A DNA stretch of 64,000 nucleotides from an uncultured Saprospiraceae bacterium (GTDB lineage: Bacteria; Bacteroidota; Bacteroidia; Chitinophagales; Saprospiraceae). Below the pieces are notes generated by a model. It was not told the DNA's origin, ran no database searches, and was given only the letters and a program-made list of their open reading frames with translations. Below are positions 26,503 through 35,253 of this stretch, one piece after another. The stretch is taken from positions 39,571 through 103,570 of the forward strand of contig CALFWO010000013.1 in the NCBI GenBank assembly GCA_937928045.1. The letters run 5' to 3'. The position numbers and the translations under genes were made by a program. The first letter of the stretch is position 1, and every line of letters starts with the position of its first letter.

Positions 26503-28860
26503 GTGAAACTTTCAAAAAGCAAAAAGATTATCATAGGTGCTAGTACATTGCTACTAGTTGTATTTTATTTTTGCCTTCCTCGAACACTATTTCAAGACCC
26601 TTTTTCTACGGTATTATTAAGCGCTGAGTCAAATTTATTAGGTGCCCAAATAGCCAATGATGGTCAGTGGAGATTCCCTCCAAGTATTGGACACTCTGAG
26701 AAATTTGAGCAAGCCATTTTAACCTTTGAAGATAAAAGATTCTACAAGCACTTTGGGTTTGATCCTTTAGCATTTGCTAGAGCGATAAAGCTGAACATTA
26801 AGTCCGGGAAAATTGTGAGTGGAGGAAGTACCTTGTCCATGCAAACTATTCGTCTTTCAAGAAAAGGTAAGCCCAGGTCATTCTATCAAAAAATTATTGA
26901 AATCATATTGGCAACTCGATTAGAGTTTGGATATTCAAAAAAAGAAATTCTAAATCTATACTCGAGCCATGCCCCATTTGGAGGAAACGTGGTTGGTCTT
27001 CAAACTGCCTCTTGGAGATACTTTGGAATAAGTCCAGAGTTGTTAAGCTGGGGACAGGCGGCTTGTCTTGCCGTACTTCCGAATAGCCCGGGGCTAATAC
27101 ACCCAGGTAGAAACAGAAATACACTAAAAACTAAACGAAATAAGTTATTGGATCAAATGCAAACAGCGGGAATCATCGATGCCACAACCTGTTATTTAGC
27201 AAAACTAGAATCTATTCCCGACGCTCCTCTACCACTACCAAGATTGGCTCCGCACTTTTTGCATCAAGTAAAAAAACGAAACACTGATCGAATTGAAAAA
27301 CTAAATCCATCCACTTTAAAAATAGACATTCAAAATCAATTAATAAACATTGCAAATAAACATAAACCTATTCTTGCAGGAAATTCTATTCACAACCTTT
27401 CAATTTTAGTTTTAGACAATAAGAAAAATGAAGTTGTTGGATATCTTGGAAATCTTCCAGGAACTGGAAAATCCAATCAAGAATCTGTGGACATTATTCA
27501 TGCGAAAAGAAGTACTGGTTCCGTATTAAAGCCATTGCTTTATGGATGGTCAATGGAAGACGCGGTCATTTTACCAAAGACATTGCTCAGTGATATTCCA
27601 ACAAGCATAAATGGTTATCGTCCTGAAAATTTCTTCAAAGCTTATTCTGGAGCAATTCCCGCAGATGAAGCGTTAGCAAAATCATTAAATATTCCATTTG
27701 TCAAATTACTTCAAGAATATCAGACTGAACGATTTTGGAAGCGACTAGGCAACATGGGTATCCATTCGATCCAACGAAAATCTCCAGACAACTACGGTTT
27801 GACTTTGATCCTTGGCGGGGCGGAAGCAAGCCTTTGGGAAATGACCAACACTTATGCCCAAATGGCTAAGGATCTTATGTTTTATAATGAAAATTCTAGC
27901 CGATATCCTGAGATCGATCACCTTCCACTTTTTTTTCCAACACCTCCTAATTCTAAAGGCAATGGTTCATTATTAGGTAAATCTGAGCCCAATAATTTAA
28001 GTGCAGGAAGTATTTGGCAAACGTTTGAAGCCATGAAAGAATTGGAACGACCAAGTGACGAAGGGAACTGGGAATTCTTTCACTCCTCTGGAAATATCGC
28101 TTGGAAAACAGGAACCAGCATTGGTTTCAGAGATGCTTGGGCTATAGGCGTAACCCCGGATTATTCCATTGGCGTATGGGTTGGAAATGCCGACGGCGAA
28201 GGAAGACCTGGATTGATAGGCGCTAGAGCTGCTGGTCCGATATTATTTGACGCATTCAGAATCTTTCCAACACCAAAGTGGTTTGAACAACCATTTGACG
28301 ATATGAGCCTAATTGCTGTTTGTAAGGAATCAGGAAATCGTGCCTCTACAATTTGTCCAACGGATTCAACATGGGTTCCAAATAAATCATTAACAGGTCC
28401 AGTTTGCAAATTTCATGAAATGGTACATATCAATGAGTCGGGTGAGTTCCGTGTCCATAAGGACTGCGTGGAGAAAATTAGTGAAAGTAAAAGTCAATTT
28501 ATTCTTCCACCGGTAGAGTCCCATTATTACTCTTTGCATCAGCCTGACTATGAACTACTCCCTAACTGGCATCCTTCCTGTGTAACTCAACTGGAGCATC
28601 AACCGATCAGCATGATCTACCCTTTGCCTAACGCGCAAATAAAACTGCCAGTTGACTTAGATGGAATTACTAAGCCCGCGATTTTTGAAGCGGCACATCT
28701 ACAAATTGGGAAAAAAATCTATTGGCAGCTCAACGATGATTTTATTGGTGAAACAGAGAATTTTCACAGCCTAGAGATCAATGTTCCAATTGGCCAATAC
28801 CGTCTTACGCTAACGGACGAAGATGGAAATCAACTACAGCAATCATTCTCAAGGATTTAA
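26503..28860 (+). CDS. pbpC: Penicillin-binding protein 1C (bifunctional transglycosylase/transpeptidase)
   Basis: PBP1C is an inner-membrane enzyme of peptidoglycan synthesis. After one transmembrane helix the protein has the GT51 transglycosylase motifs FEDKRFYKHFGFDP and GGSTLSMQTIR. The transpeptidase motifs are STGSVLKP (nucleophile in SVLK) and WKTGTSIGFRDAWAIG. The C-terminal ~90 residues (SMIYPLPNAQIKLP onward) match the BiPBP_C domain of PBP1C. The start is uncertain: the frame is open back to a TTG at 26380 inside the previous gene, but GTG at 26503 gives the usual short basic N-terminus before the helix. No ATG is available. Confidence 0.93.
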   Translation: MKLSKSKKIIIGASTLLLVVFYFCLPRTLFQDPFSTVLLSAESNLLGAQIANDGQWRFPPSIGHSEKFEQAILTFEDKRFYKHFGFDPLAFARAIKLNIKSGKIVSGGSTLSMQTIRLSRKGKPRSFYQKIIEIILATRLEFGYSKKEILNLYSSHAPFGGNVVGLQTASWRYFGISPELLSWGQAACLAVLPNSPGLIHPGRNRNTLKTKRNKLLDQMQTAGIIDATTCYLAKLESIPDAPLPLPRLAPHFLHQVKKRNTDRIEKLNPSTLKIDIQNQLINIANKHKPILAGNSIHNLSILVLDNKKNEVVGYLGNLPGTGKSNQESVDIIHAKRSTGSVLKPLLYGWSMEDAVILPKTLLSDIPTSINGYRPENFFKAYSGAIPADEALAKSLNIPFVKLLQEYQTERFWKRLGNMGIHSIQRKSPDNYGLTLILGGAEASLWEMTNTYAQMAKDLMFYNENSSRYPEIDHLPLFFPTPPNSKGNGSLLGKSEPNNLSAGSIWQTFEAMKELERPSDEGNWEFFHSSGNIAWKTGTSIGFRDAWAIGVTPDYSIGVWVGNADGEGRPGLIGARAAGPILFDAFRIFPTPKWFEQPFDDMSLIAVCKESGNRASTICPTDSTWVPNKSLTGPVCKFHEMVHINESGEFRVHKDCVEKISESKSQFILPPVESHYYSLHQPDYELLPNWHPSCVTQLEHQPISMIYPLPNAQIKLPVDLDGITKPAIFEAAHLQIGKKIYWQLNDDFIGETENFHSLEINVPIGQYRLTLTDEDGNQLQQSFSRI

Positions 28861-28923
28861 CTTATCCTAGAAAAATATCCAGTTTGTAAGCCTAGAATAT
28901 TTCAGTAACCATAATGAATTCTA

Positions 28924-28931
28924 TATTTTTG
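28924..28931 (+). promoter_or_regulatory. Promoter -7 element of the HU-CCDC81/SPOR gene
   Basis: TATTTTTG fits TAnnTTTG, 33 bp before the ATG at 28964, with TTTC about 20 bp upstream. Confidence 0.45.
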
Positions 28932-28963
28932 CATCCTTGTCTTTTTAAAACTATTAAGAATAA

Positions 28964-30022
28964 ATGATTAACCAAGAGCACTTCATTGAGGGCTTTTTAA
29001 AATGTTTGGTTGAAATGGATGTTGTCCATTTGCCAGGTTTCGGTTTTTTCAGCTGTTCCTATAAATCTGCGAGCATAGATGCAATTGGCGGATTGATTAC
29101 ACCTCCTACGAAAGAAATCACTTTTTCCTCAAATCTTCAAGAAAAGAAATCAAGTTTAAATCTGATATCCAAGTATTTAGGAGTCAACATTGAAGAGGTC
29201 GAAGCCAGTTACGCGCAGCTTAAATCTTCTTGGCAAAGTCGCCTATCCAATAAGGAAATCGTTCAATTAAATGGTTGGGGAAGATTATACATGGAATATG
29301 GTGGAGAATTAAAATTCAAACAAGAGTTAACCACTGATATCTTCAAAAACGATGATCTTCCAATTTTATCATTCAGAGCAATTAACCGATCGCAAAGAGA
29401 TAAAAAGGAATTTAAGTCGAAACGATTTAAAGAGCAAACGACGAGAAAAGCTTCTAATCCAAATAAGAAAAATGTTTTTAGCTTATTAACTAACGCGGAA
29501 TTAATGCCAATTACCATTGGTGTTGCCTCTTTTCTATTGATACTAGTTTTTTACATCATCCTCCCTAAGCAGCCAAATTTTTCCAATCAAAGTTTAGCTG
29601 AAAAAGTAAAAGCAGAGCGGATTAACCAAAAACCTTCTCATCAGTTGGATGCTGAATTGGCCAAAGACACTTTCACAGAAGTATTGAAGGATGACAAAGA
29701 ATTGATTGATGAAGTCTCGGCGGTGCTTGATTCAGAAAATCAAAACGATTCTGTTTTGAGCAATTCATTTGACCAATCTAACCCGATTAGTCCAAAAAAA
29801 CTTCAACAGGCCATTATTATTACTGGAGCCTACAAGAATATAAGAGGTGTAAAACGAAAAATAAAGCAGTTTATAGCTCTTGGATACAATCCTTACCAAG
29901 ATATCAAAGAAGACTTACATCGTGTAGGAATCACATTTTCCTATCGTGAACCGGACGAATTACAAGAAATTCTATCGCAAATACAAGAGACTATTTCTCC
30001 ACAAGCTTGGATTCTGGAATAA
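28964..30022 (+). CDS. Membrane protein with two N-terminal bacterial HU-CCDC81 domains and a C-terminal SPOR domain
   Basis: The first ~55 residues (VHLPGFGFFSC) and the next ~65 (IVQLNGWGRLYMEYGGEL) resemble the paired HU-CCDC81_bac_1 and _2 domains of Bacteroidota proteins. A basic linker, one transmembrane helix (about 183-202, LMPITIGVASFLLILVFYI) and an acidic linker follow. The last ~75 residues form a SPOR-like domain (IITGAYKNIRGVKRKIKQF). SPOR domains are known to bind denuded septal peptidoglycan. The predicted layout is cytoplasmic HU-like part, membrane helix, periplasmic SPOR, which suits a link between cell interior and the division site (inference). Confidence 0.85.
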   Translation: MINQEHFIEGFLKCLVEMDVVHLPGFGFFSCSYKSASIDAIGGLITPPTKEITFSSNLQEKKSSLNLISKYLGVNIEEVEASYAQLKSSWQSRLSNKEIVQLNGWGRLYMEYGGELKFKQELTTDIFKNDDLPILSFRAINRSQRDKKEFKSKRFKEQTTRKASNPNKKNVFSLLTNAELMPITIGVASFLLILVFYIILPKQPNFSNQSLAEKVKAERINQKPSHQLDAELAKDTFTEVLKDDKELIDEVSAVLDSENQNDSVLSNSFDQSNPISPKKLQQAIIITGAYKNIRGVKRKIKQFIALGYNPYQDIKEDLHRVGITFSYREPDELQEILSQIQETISPQAWILE

Positions 30023-30115
30023 AGCCAAACAAAATATAATTCTTGTATAGGTATTAAAACTGTACTTTTTCCAAATTTAATTTTACAATCCCTTTTTTTG
30101 AATCACAGAAAGGCA

Positions 30116-30123
30116 TACTTTTG
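30116..30123 (+). promoter_or_regulatory. Promoter -7 element of kdsA
   Basis: TACTTTTG fits TAnnTTTG and lies 25 bp before the kdsA ATG. A T-run ending in TTTTTTTG precedes it in the -33 region. Confidence 0.55.
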
Positions 30124-30147
30124 CGTTAGTAAAGAACAAAGACTAGT

Positions 30148-30960
30148 ATGCTACCAAATATTTCTAAACTTCAACACACAAACAGTGGTCAATTTTTACT
30201 GATTGCCGGGCCTTGTGCGATCGAGGGCAAGGAAATAGCTATGGAAATAGCTACTACATTAGTCGAGCTCAGTAATGAATTCAAAATTCCTTTAGTTTTC
30301 AAAGGTTCTTACAAAAAGGCCAATAGAACTAAGAAGGACTCATTCACAGGTATTGGAGATGAAAAGGCATTGAACATATTGGCTGAAATTGGTCAGCAAT
30401 TCAATATTCCCGTAGTCACAGACATACATACCGAAAAAGAAGCTGCTTTGGCTGCGAATTACGTCGATGTGCTTCAAATTCCGGCCTTTTTATGCCGCCA
30501 GACAGATTTGCTAACCGCTGCTGCAGAAACAGGAAAAGTTGTAAACATAAAGAAAGGTCAGTTTATGGGCCCTTCGGGAATGAAATTCGCCTTAGAAAAA
30601 GTCCAAAGCATTCAACCAAACGGAGCGATGCTAACGGAACGCGGTACTACTTTTGGGTATCAGGATTTAGTTGTTGATTTCCGTGGTATTCCTGAAATGC
30701 AGACCTTTGGCAGCCCAGTAATCTTGGACTGCACTCATTCGCTTCAACAGCCTAACCAAGGATCTGGTGTAACAGGTGGCAAGCCTGCCTTAATTGAAAC
30801 TATCGTAAAAGCGGGAATCGCTGTTGGCGTAGATGGTTTATTTATAGAAACACATCCAAGACCAAGTGAAGCCAAATCGGACGGAGCAAACATGTTGCCT
30901 TTAAGCAAATTTCGGAATATACTAAATAAGGCAACTAAAATTAGGAATTCGATCAAATAA
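30148..30960 (+). CDS. kdsA: 3-deoxy-8-phosphooctulonate synthase KdsA
   Basis: KdsA condenses arabinose-5-phosphate with phosphoenolpyruvate to make KDO-8-phosphate for lipopolysaccharide inner core. It shows the family stretches IAGPCAIEG (about 19-27), KGSYKKANRTKKDSF, VTDIHTEKEAALAA, IPAFLCRQTDLL, VNIKKGQFMGP, LTERGTTFGYQDLVVDFR and DCTHSLQQPNQGSG. Cys in AFLCRQ and CTH are usual. The 270-aa length is normal. It stands alone with its own promoter and indicates a Gram-negative outer membrane with LPS. Confidence 0.97.
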   Translation: MLPNISKLQHTNSGQFLLIAGPCAIEGKEIAMEIATTLVELSNEFKIPLVFKGSYKKANRTKKDSFTGIGDEKALNILAEIGQQFNIPVVTDIHTEKEAALAANYVDVLQIPAFLCRQTDLLTAAAETGKVVNIKKGQFMGPSGMKFALEKVQSIQPNGAMLTERGTTFGYQDLVVDFRGIPEMQTFGSPVILDCTHSLQQPNQGSGVTGGKPALIETIVKAGIAVGVDGLFIETHPRPSEAKSDGANMLPLSKFRNILNKATKIRNSIK

Positions 30961-31033
30961 CCAATCATTTATTTTAAATAATTGGAATAATCAGAACAAA
31001 AACATATATTACCTTAGTCCCAATATCAAAAAT

Positions 31034-31483
31034 ATGAAGAATTTTAAAGCTAGCGCTGCCGTTTTACTCGGTCTATTGGTTTCAACCAGCGCTATCGCCC
31101 AACAAGCTGAAAAGTCACTAGTCAAGTCATTCAATTTGCTTGGCAATCAAACATTAGTAATTGATCTAGAAGGTCCAGTAGAAGTAAAGACTTGGACGAA
31201 TAACTCCGTACGAGTTCAGATGGATATTGAATTGTACAATCGTCCAGTTATCTTCTTGAAAGGAATGATCATGGCTGGAAGATATAACTTGCAGTCTTCA
31301 CAAATAGAAGAAGGCTTACTAATCAAAGCTCCTGGAATGGAACGCGAGGTTAAGTTAAAGGGAGAAGAACTTCAAGAAAAATTAGCCTACGTAATCTACG
31401 CTCCTGAAGATGTGCATGTTATAATGGCCAATGAAGCATCTTCGGCTATAGAAAATGAAAATTTCTCAGATAGAATAAAGTAA
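31034..31483 (+). CDS. Small secreted protein, paralogue of the next gene
   Basis: A signal peptide (MKNFKASAAVLLGLLVSTSAIAQQ) leads to a ~125-residue beta-rich protein. It aligns with the protein at 31602 over its length: VIDLEGPVEVKTW pairs with TLQLEGEYEVNFW, IELYNRP with VELYEAS, and AGRYNLQ with VGRYNLE. The alternating beta pattern recalls DUF4097-like adhesin repeats, but I do not claim membership. No sorting domain is visible. A strong terminator separates it from its paralogue. Confidence 0.75.
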   Translation: MKNFKASAAVLLGLLVSTSAIAQQAEKSLVKSFNLLGNQTLVIDLEGPVEVKTWTNNSVRVQMDIELYNRPVIFLKGMIMAGRYNLQSSQIEEGLLIKAPGMEREVKLKGEELQEKLAYVIYAPEDVHVIMANEASSAIENENFSDRIK

Positions 31484-31508
31484 CAATAGCTTACTTTAAA
31501 CGTTCTTT

Positions 31509-31544
31509 AAGGGGCATAACAGTTAAAATTCTGTTATGCCCCTT
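31509..31544 (+). terminator. Intrinsic terminator between the paralogous secreted genes
   Basis: This is a perfect 14-bp stem AAGGGGCATAACAG / CTGTTATGCCCCTT with an 8-nt loop, 25 bp after the stop. Confidence 0.85.
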
Positions 31545-31601
31545 TACTCTTAGTTTAAATTCCAATAAATTGCAATCTCTCCACGCAACAAACTAAACTC
31601 A

Positions 31602-32024
31602 ATGAACATTAAAATTACGCTATTAGCAATTTTATTTTGCGCTATTGCATCCGTTGGTCAAGCTCAACTTACAAGGACTTTTCACCATTCATTCAAGATA
31701 GATTCTATTGACGCGATGACCCTTCAACTAGAAGGAGAATACGAAGTAAATTTTTGGGAGGGAAATACTATTCTTACGGAGACTAATGTTGAACTATACG
31801 AAGCCAGTCCAAATATCTTCAAACATTTTATCAAAGTAGGCAGATACAATTTAGAATATCTGGAAAATGGCAAAATCGGAGTTGTAAAACATACGCAGCT
31901 CAATCGTAAGCCTATATACACTGCTAAAGGGGAATGTTGGGAAGTGGCCAAAGTCAAAGTATTTATTCCAGATAGCTTTGAAAAAGAAGGAGAACATTCC
32001 TTTAGTCGCATTGCCAAGAAATAG
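31602..32024 (+). CDS. Small secreted protein, paralogue of the previous gene
   Basis: A signal peptide (MNIKITLLAILFCAIASVGQAQ) precedes a ~118-residue domain that is clearly related to the product of 31034-31483 (shared LEG, ELY and GRYNLE positions). The protein is richer in Lys and has an extra Cys in GECWEVAKVKVF. The function is unknown. Tandem duplication is inferred. No terminator or promoter of the consensus type could be placed for it alone. Confidence 0.75.
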   Translation: MNIKITLLAILFCAIASVGQAQLTRTFHHSFKIDSIDAMTLQLEGEYEVNFWEGNTILTETNVELYEASPNIFKHFIKVGRYNLEYLENGKIGVVKHTQLNRKPIYTAKGECWEVAKVKVFIPDSFEKEGEHSFSRIAKK

Positions 32025-32076
32025 CAAATAATTTCAAACGAACTCTTCCTATTCACCTAGCTAAGCAAACTTCGCT

Positions 32077-32084
32077 TACCTTTG
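32077..32084 (+). promoter_or_regulatory. Promoter -7 element only 4 nt before the start codon (leaderless mRNA candidate)
   Basis: TACCTTTG fits TAnnTTTG exactly, and the ATG at 32089 begins 4 nt after it. In this promoter class transcription usually starts about 5-8 nt after the element, which would put the mRNA 5' end at or next to the ATG. Confidence 0.55.
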
Positions 32085-32088
32085 CGTA

Positions 32089-33648
32089 ATGCCTATTACC
32101 GTAGACATTAAGGTTCCTCCTGTGGATATCAATGATTGGAATAAAATTAATCAGCTCGCTGTAAAGAAATCTCAGCAGCCATCTTCCAATGTACAGAAAG
32201 TCATCTTACTTAAAAAGTCAATTGACGCAAGAGGAAGGCAACCGATTTTTCAGTTAAGGCTTGAGGTCTACACGACTGAAGAAAGTATTCCTGAACCAAT
32301 TTCCTATATCAGTCTTTTAAAAAATAAGCATCTCGACAAAAAAGTGCTCGTCATCGGAGCCGGGCCCACAGGATATTTTGCGGCATTAGAGTTATTGGAA
32401 CTAGGATTGAAACCTATCATATTAGAGCGGGGAAAAGACGTTCAGCAAAGAAGAAGAGATCTTCGAGGAATTCAACAATTCGGCGAAGTAAATCCTGATT
32501 CCAACTATTGCTTTGGAGAAGGCGGAGCCGGAACTTATTCAGATGGGAAATTGTATACCCGTTCGCAAAAAAGAGGGAACATCGAAAAGGCGCTAAAACT
32601 ACTTGTAGAGCATGGCGCTCAGTCGGACATTTTAGTAGATGCTCATCCTCATATTGGTTCCAACAAACTTCCCAAAGTTGTTGCTCAAATTCGGGAAACA
32701 ATTCTATCCCATGGAGGGGAGATTTTGTTCAACCATAGAGTGACCGACTTTATGATCAAAAACGAAAAAATTCTTGGCGTTCAAGTCAACAATGAGATGG
32801 AGATACAAGGGGATGCAATTATTTTGGCCACTGGTCATTCGGCAAGAGATATTTATCAATTGTGCCATCAAAAAGGAATTCGACTAGAATCAAAACCATT
32901 TGCTCTAGGTGTTAGAATTGAACATCCACAACCTTTGATCGATGAGATTCAATACAATCAAAGAAAAAGAGAGGAGGATCTACCAGCAGCTAGTTATAAA
33001 TTAGTCTCTCAAGTTAAAGGTCGCGGAGTTTTTTCATTTTGTATGTGTCCTGGAGGATTGGTTGTACCAGCTGCCACTAGCCCAGGGGAAATAGTAGTCA
33101 ATGGGATGTCCTTGTCGCGAAGGGATTCTCCTTACGCCAATTCCGGAACGGTGACTGCCGTTGAAGAAAAAGATTTTGCTCAATTCGCTGATCAAGGTGT
33201 ATTTGCGGGAATGGCTTTTCAAAAATCTGTGGAGCAAAAAATGTTCTCAGCAGGAGATGGAACTCAAAAAGCTCCGGCCCAGCGGTTGACTGATTTTGTT
33301 AAAGGGAAAGTGTCCAATGATTTACCATCGACTTCATACATCCCTGGTTTGCTTGAGGTTCCTTTGCACAGTTTATTGCCAGATTTTATTTATCAACATT
33401 TGAGAGAAGGGGTTCAAAATTTTGGAAGAAAAATGAAGGGATATTTTACGGAGGAGGCCAATGTGATCGGTACCGAAAGTAGAACAAGCTCTCCGCTTAG
33501 AATCCCTAGAGACCCAAAGACATTCATGCATCCAGGAATGGAAGCTTTATTTCCAGCCGGTGAAGGTGCGGGATTTGCTGGTGGAATCATCAGCGCTGCA
33601 ATGGATGGACAAAAAGTAGCTCGTGCTGTAAATGAATATTTACAATAG
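32089..33648 (+). CDS. FAD-dependent dehydrogenase (COG2509-type), function unknown
   Basis: This is a flavoprotein with a ~80-residue N-terminal domain (MPITVDIKVPPVDINDW) followed by a Rossmann FAD-binding motif VLVIGAGPTGYFAALELLE (about 85-103). FGEGGAGTYSDGKLYTR and ATGHSARDIYQL follow, and the end has FPAGEGAGFAGGIISAAMDG. This layout fits the COG2509 group of uncharacterised FAD-dependent dehydrogenases. The substrate is unknown. The 519-aa length is typical. The ATG is placed only 4 nt after a consensus -7 element. Confidence 0.88.
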   Translation: MPITVDIKVPPVDINDWNKINQLAVKKSQQPSSNVQKVILLKKSIDARGRQPIFQLRLEVYTTEESIPEPISYISLLKNKHLDKKVLVIGAGPTGYFAALELLELGLKPIILERGKDVQQRRRDLRGIQQFGEVNPDSNYCFGEGGAGTYSDGKLYTRSQKRGNIEKALKLLVEHGAQSDILVDAHPHIGSNKLPKVVAQIRETILSHGGEILFNHRVTDFMIKNEKILGVQVNNEMEIQGDAIILATGHSARDIYQLCHQKGIRLESKPFALGVRIEHPQPLIDEIQYNQRKREEDLPAASYKLVSQVKGRGVFSFCMCPGGLVVPAATSPGEIVVNGMSLSRRDSPYANSGTVTAVEEKDFAQFADQGVFAGMAFQKSVEQKMFSAGDGTQKAPAQRLTDFVKGKVSNDLPSTSYIPGLLEVPLHSLLPDFIYQHLREGVQNFGRKMKGYFTEEANVIGTESRTSSPLRIPRDPKTFMHPGMEALFPAGEGAGFAGGIISAAMDGQKVARAVNEYLQ

Positions 33649-33670
33649 CCGAGTCCATTAATCAAAATTT

Positions 33671-34090
33671 ATGAAAGACATTACGGATTTAATTGGTCGT
33701 GTTTTCTTATCGTTCATCTTCTTGTTTGAAGCGTACGATTCGCTCGTTTATTTCAAAGCAACGAAAGCACAAATGATTAATTATGGCATTACTTGGCAAA
33801 CAGATCTAATACTTTATGCCGGGATATTTACATTAATATTAGGAGGAATTCTATTGCTCATTGGATACAGATCTGGATTTGGTGCGACCTTACTCCTACT
33901 CTATTGGATACCAGTTACATTTGTTCTTTATTCATGGTGGAACGATCCGATTGAATTTCGCAGAGATGCTTCAATACAATTCATGAAAAACTTGAGTATT
34001 GCTGGCGGATTGTTAATTGTAGTTGTGAATGGCTCTGGAAAATATAGTGTCAAAAGATTGTTTGCAACCACGAAAGTCAGAAGACGATAA
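33671..34090 (+). CDS. DoxX-family membrane protein
   Basis: The 139-residue protein has four predicted transmembrane helices. The stretches IGRVFLSFIFLFEAYDSLVYF, ILYAGIFTLILGGILLLIGY and FMKNLSIAGGLLIVVVNG match the DoxX/DoxD-like family of quinone-linked or uncharacterised membrane proteins. It starts 22 bp after the FAD protein and probably shares its transcript. The exact role is unknown. Confidence 0.82.
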   Translation: MKDITDLIGRVFLSFIFLFEAYDSLVYFKATKAQMINYGITWQTDLILYAGIFTLILGGILLLIGYRSGFGATLLLLYWIPVTFVLYSWWNDPIEFRRDASIQFMKNLSIAGGLLIVVVNGSGKYSVKRLFATTKVRRR

Positions 34091-34170
34091 TCACCTTCAG
34101 TGTTTTTCCTAAATTAAACATTTACATCAGATTTTCTATTGTTCAAATTTTTGGAGGAGAAAATATTTGT

Positions 34171-34290
34171 GCGACTCCCGCTCTTCGTTTGGGATCGGGC
34201 TATACCAGGCTCCTTGTTCAGTCGTCCTGACAGCAGTCAGGATAAACCCTTTCTATCCCTGTCGCGGAGTTTACTTTTAATCAGTAGAAT
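34171..34290. repeat. REP-like intergenic repeat element (copy 1)
   Basis: This is GC-richer than its surroundings and contains the hairpin TCCTGAC-AGCA-GTCAGGA (about 34227-34244) flanked by GGGATCGGGCTATACCAGG and TTTCTATCCCTGTCGCGG. The layout (GGGC...CTAT arm, central hairpin, CTATCCCT...ACTTTACTTT arm) recalls a class of intergenic repeats often seen in Bacteroidota. A similarly organised element lies at 50065-50190. Confidence 0.5.
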
Positions 34291-34320
34291 TTTATTGCAC
34301 TACGAAACTGGGCTATTCTA

Positions 34321-35169
34321 CTAATACAGATCAGATCCACAAAATTTACAGAATTCGGCATCATCGTCATGCCCTTCCTTTGCACAATTTTTACAACATT
34401 GAGTATTAAGGCTTACTTGATTTACCGCTGTTTTGTTACCGGGATTTACCATTTCTGCTGAAACAATTCCAGTAGGAACTGCGATCACAGAATATCCTAG
34501 AATCATAATACATGCCGCAATAAATTGACCTAAAGGTGTGCTTGGCGCAATATCTCCATAGCCTACTGTTGTAAGCGTTACAATCGCCCAATATACCGAC
34601 CTTGGAATACTGGTAAATCCAGAATTGTTATCTGCTTCAACTAAGTAAACCACTGAGCCCATTATAACTACGAGAATTAATATAAAACTAAGAAATACAA
34701 ATATCTTAGCCCGACTTGCCTTTAATGCTTTACTAATTTCAGATGCTCCGTTTACAAAACTAACCAATTTGAAAATTCTGAAAACCCGCATCAATCTAAG
34801 CGATCTGATTACTACGAGATATTGAGATCCCACAAGAAAAAAAGAAAGGAAAAATGGCAAAATTGCCAATAAGTCAATAATACCGAAAAAAGAAAAAATA
34901 TATTTGGAGGGACTGTGAACTGCATAAATTCTAAGCAAATATTCTACAGTGAAAAAAAGTGTAAAACCGAATTCAAACCACCAAAAAACATCATAATATG
35001 GTTTTCCTAAAAAGTCTACAGATTCTAGCATTACTGCCAATACTGAACCGAGAATTGCAATGAGCAGAATGACATCGAACAACTTTCCATCTTTGGTATC
35101 TGCCTCAAAAATCACTTCATGAAGCTTTTCACGAAGTGGGCTAAAATTCTCAGGTTTTGTGTTTGCCAT
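34321..35169 (-). CDS. Voltage-gated-type potassium channel with C-terminal zinc ribbon
   Basis: The protein has six predicted membrane segments. These include an S4-like helix with repeated Arg (VIRSLRLMRVFRIFKLV), then a pore loop with the K+ selectivity filter TVGYGD and the last helix. The last ~30 residues hold two CxxC pairs (CCKNC and CKFC), a zinc-ribbon layout not usual in this family. It is divergent from the LytTR regulator, with about 105 bp between the preferred starts. Selectivity for K+ follows from the filter; gating by voltage is inference. Confidence 0.9.
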   Translation of the reverse strand: MANTKPENFSPLREKLHEVIFEADTKDGKLFDVILLIAILGSVLAVMLESVDFLGKPYYDVFWWFEFGFTLFFTVEYLLRIYAVHSPSKYIFSFFGIIDLLAILPFFLSFFLVGSQYLVVIRSLRLMRVFRIFKLVSFVNGASEISKALKASRAKIFVFLSFILILVVIMGSVVYLVEADNNSGFTSIPRSVYWAIVTLTTVGYGDIAPSTPLGQFIAACIMILGYSVIAVPTGIVSAEMVNPGNKTAVNQVSLNTQCCKNCAKEGHDDDAEFCKFCGSDLY

Positions 35170-35245
35170 GGTGCTAAATTAGAAAATGATACGTAAAATA
35201 TGCCTCAGGGTTTTACAAATTTTACGATCAGCCAAAATCCTTTCG

Positions 35246-35253
35246 TACCTTTG
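35246..35253 (+). promoter_or_regulatory. Promoter -7 element of the LytTR regulator
   Basis: TACCTTTG fits TAnnTTTG and lies 22 bp before the ATG at 35275 but after the ATG at 35200. It therefore argues for the shorter protein. Confidence 0.55.
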
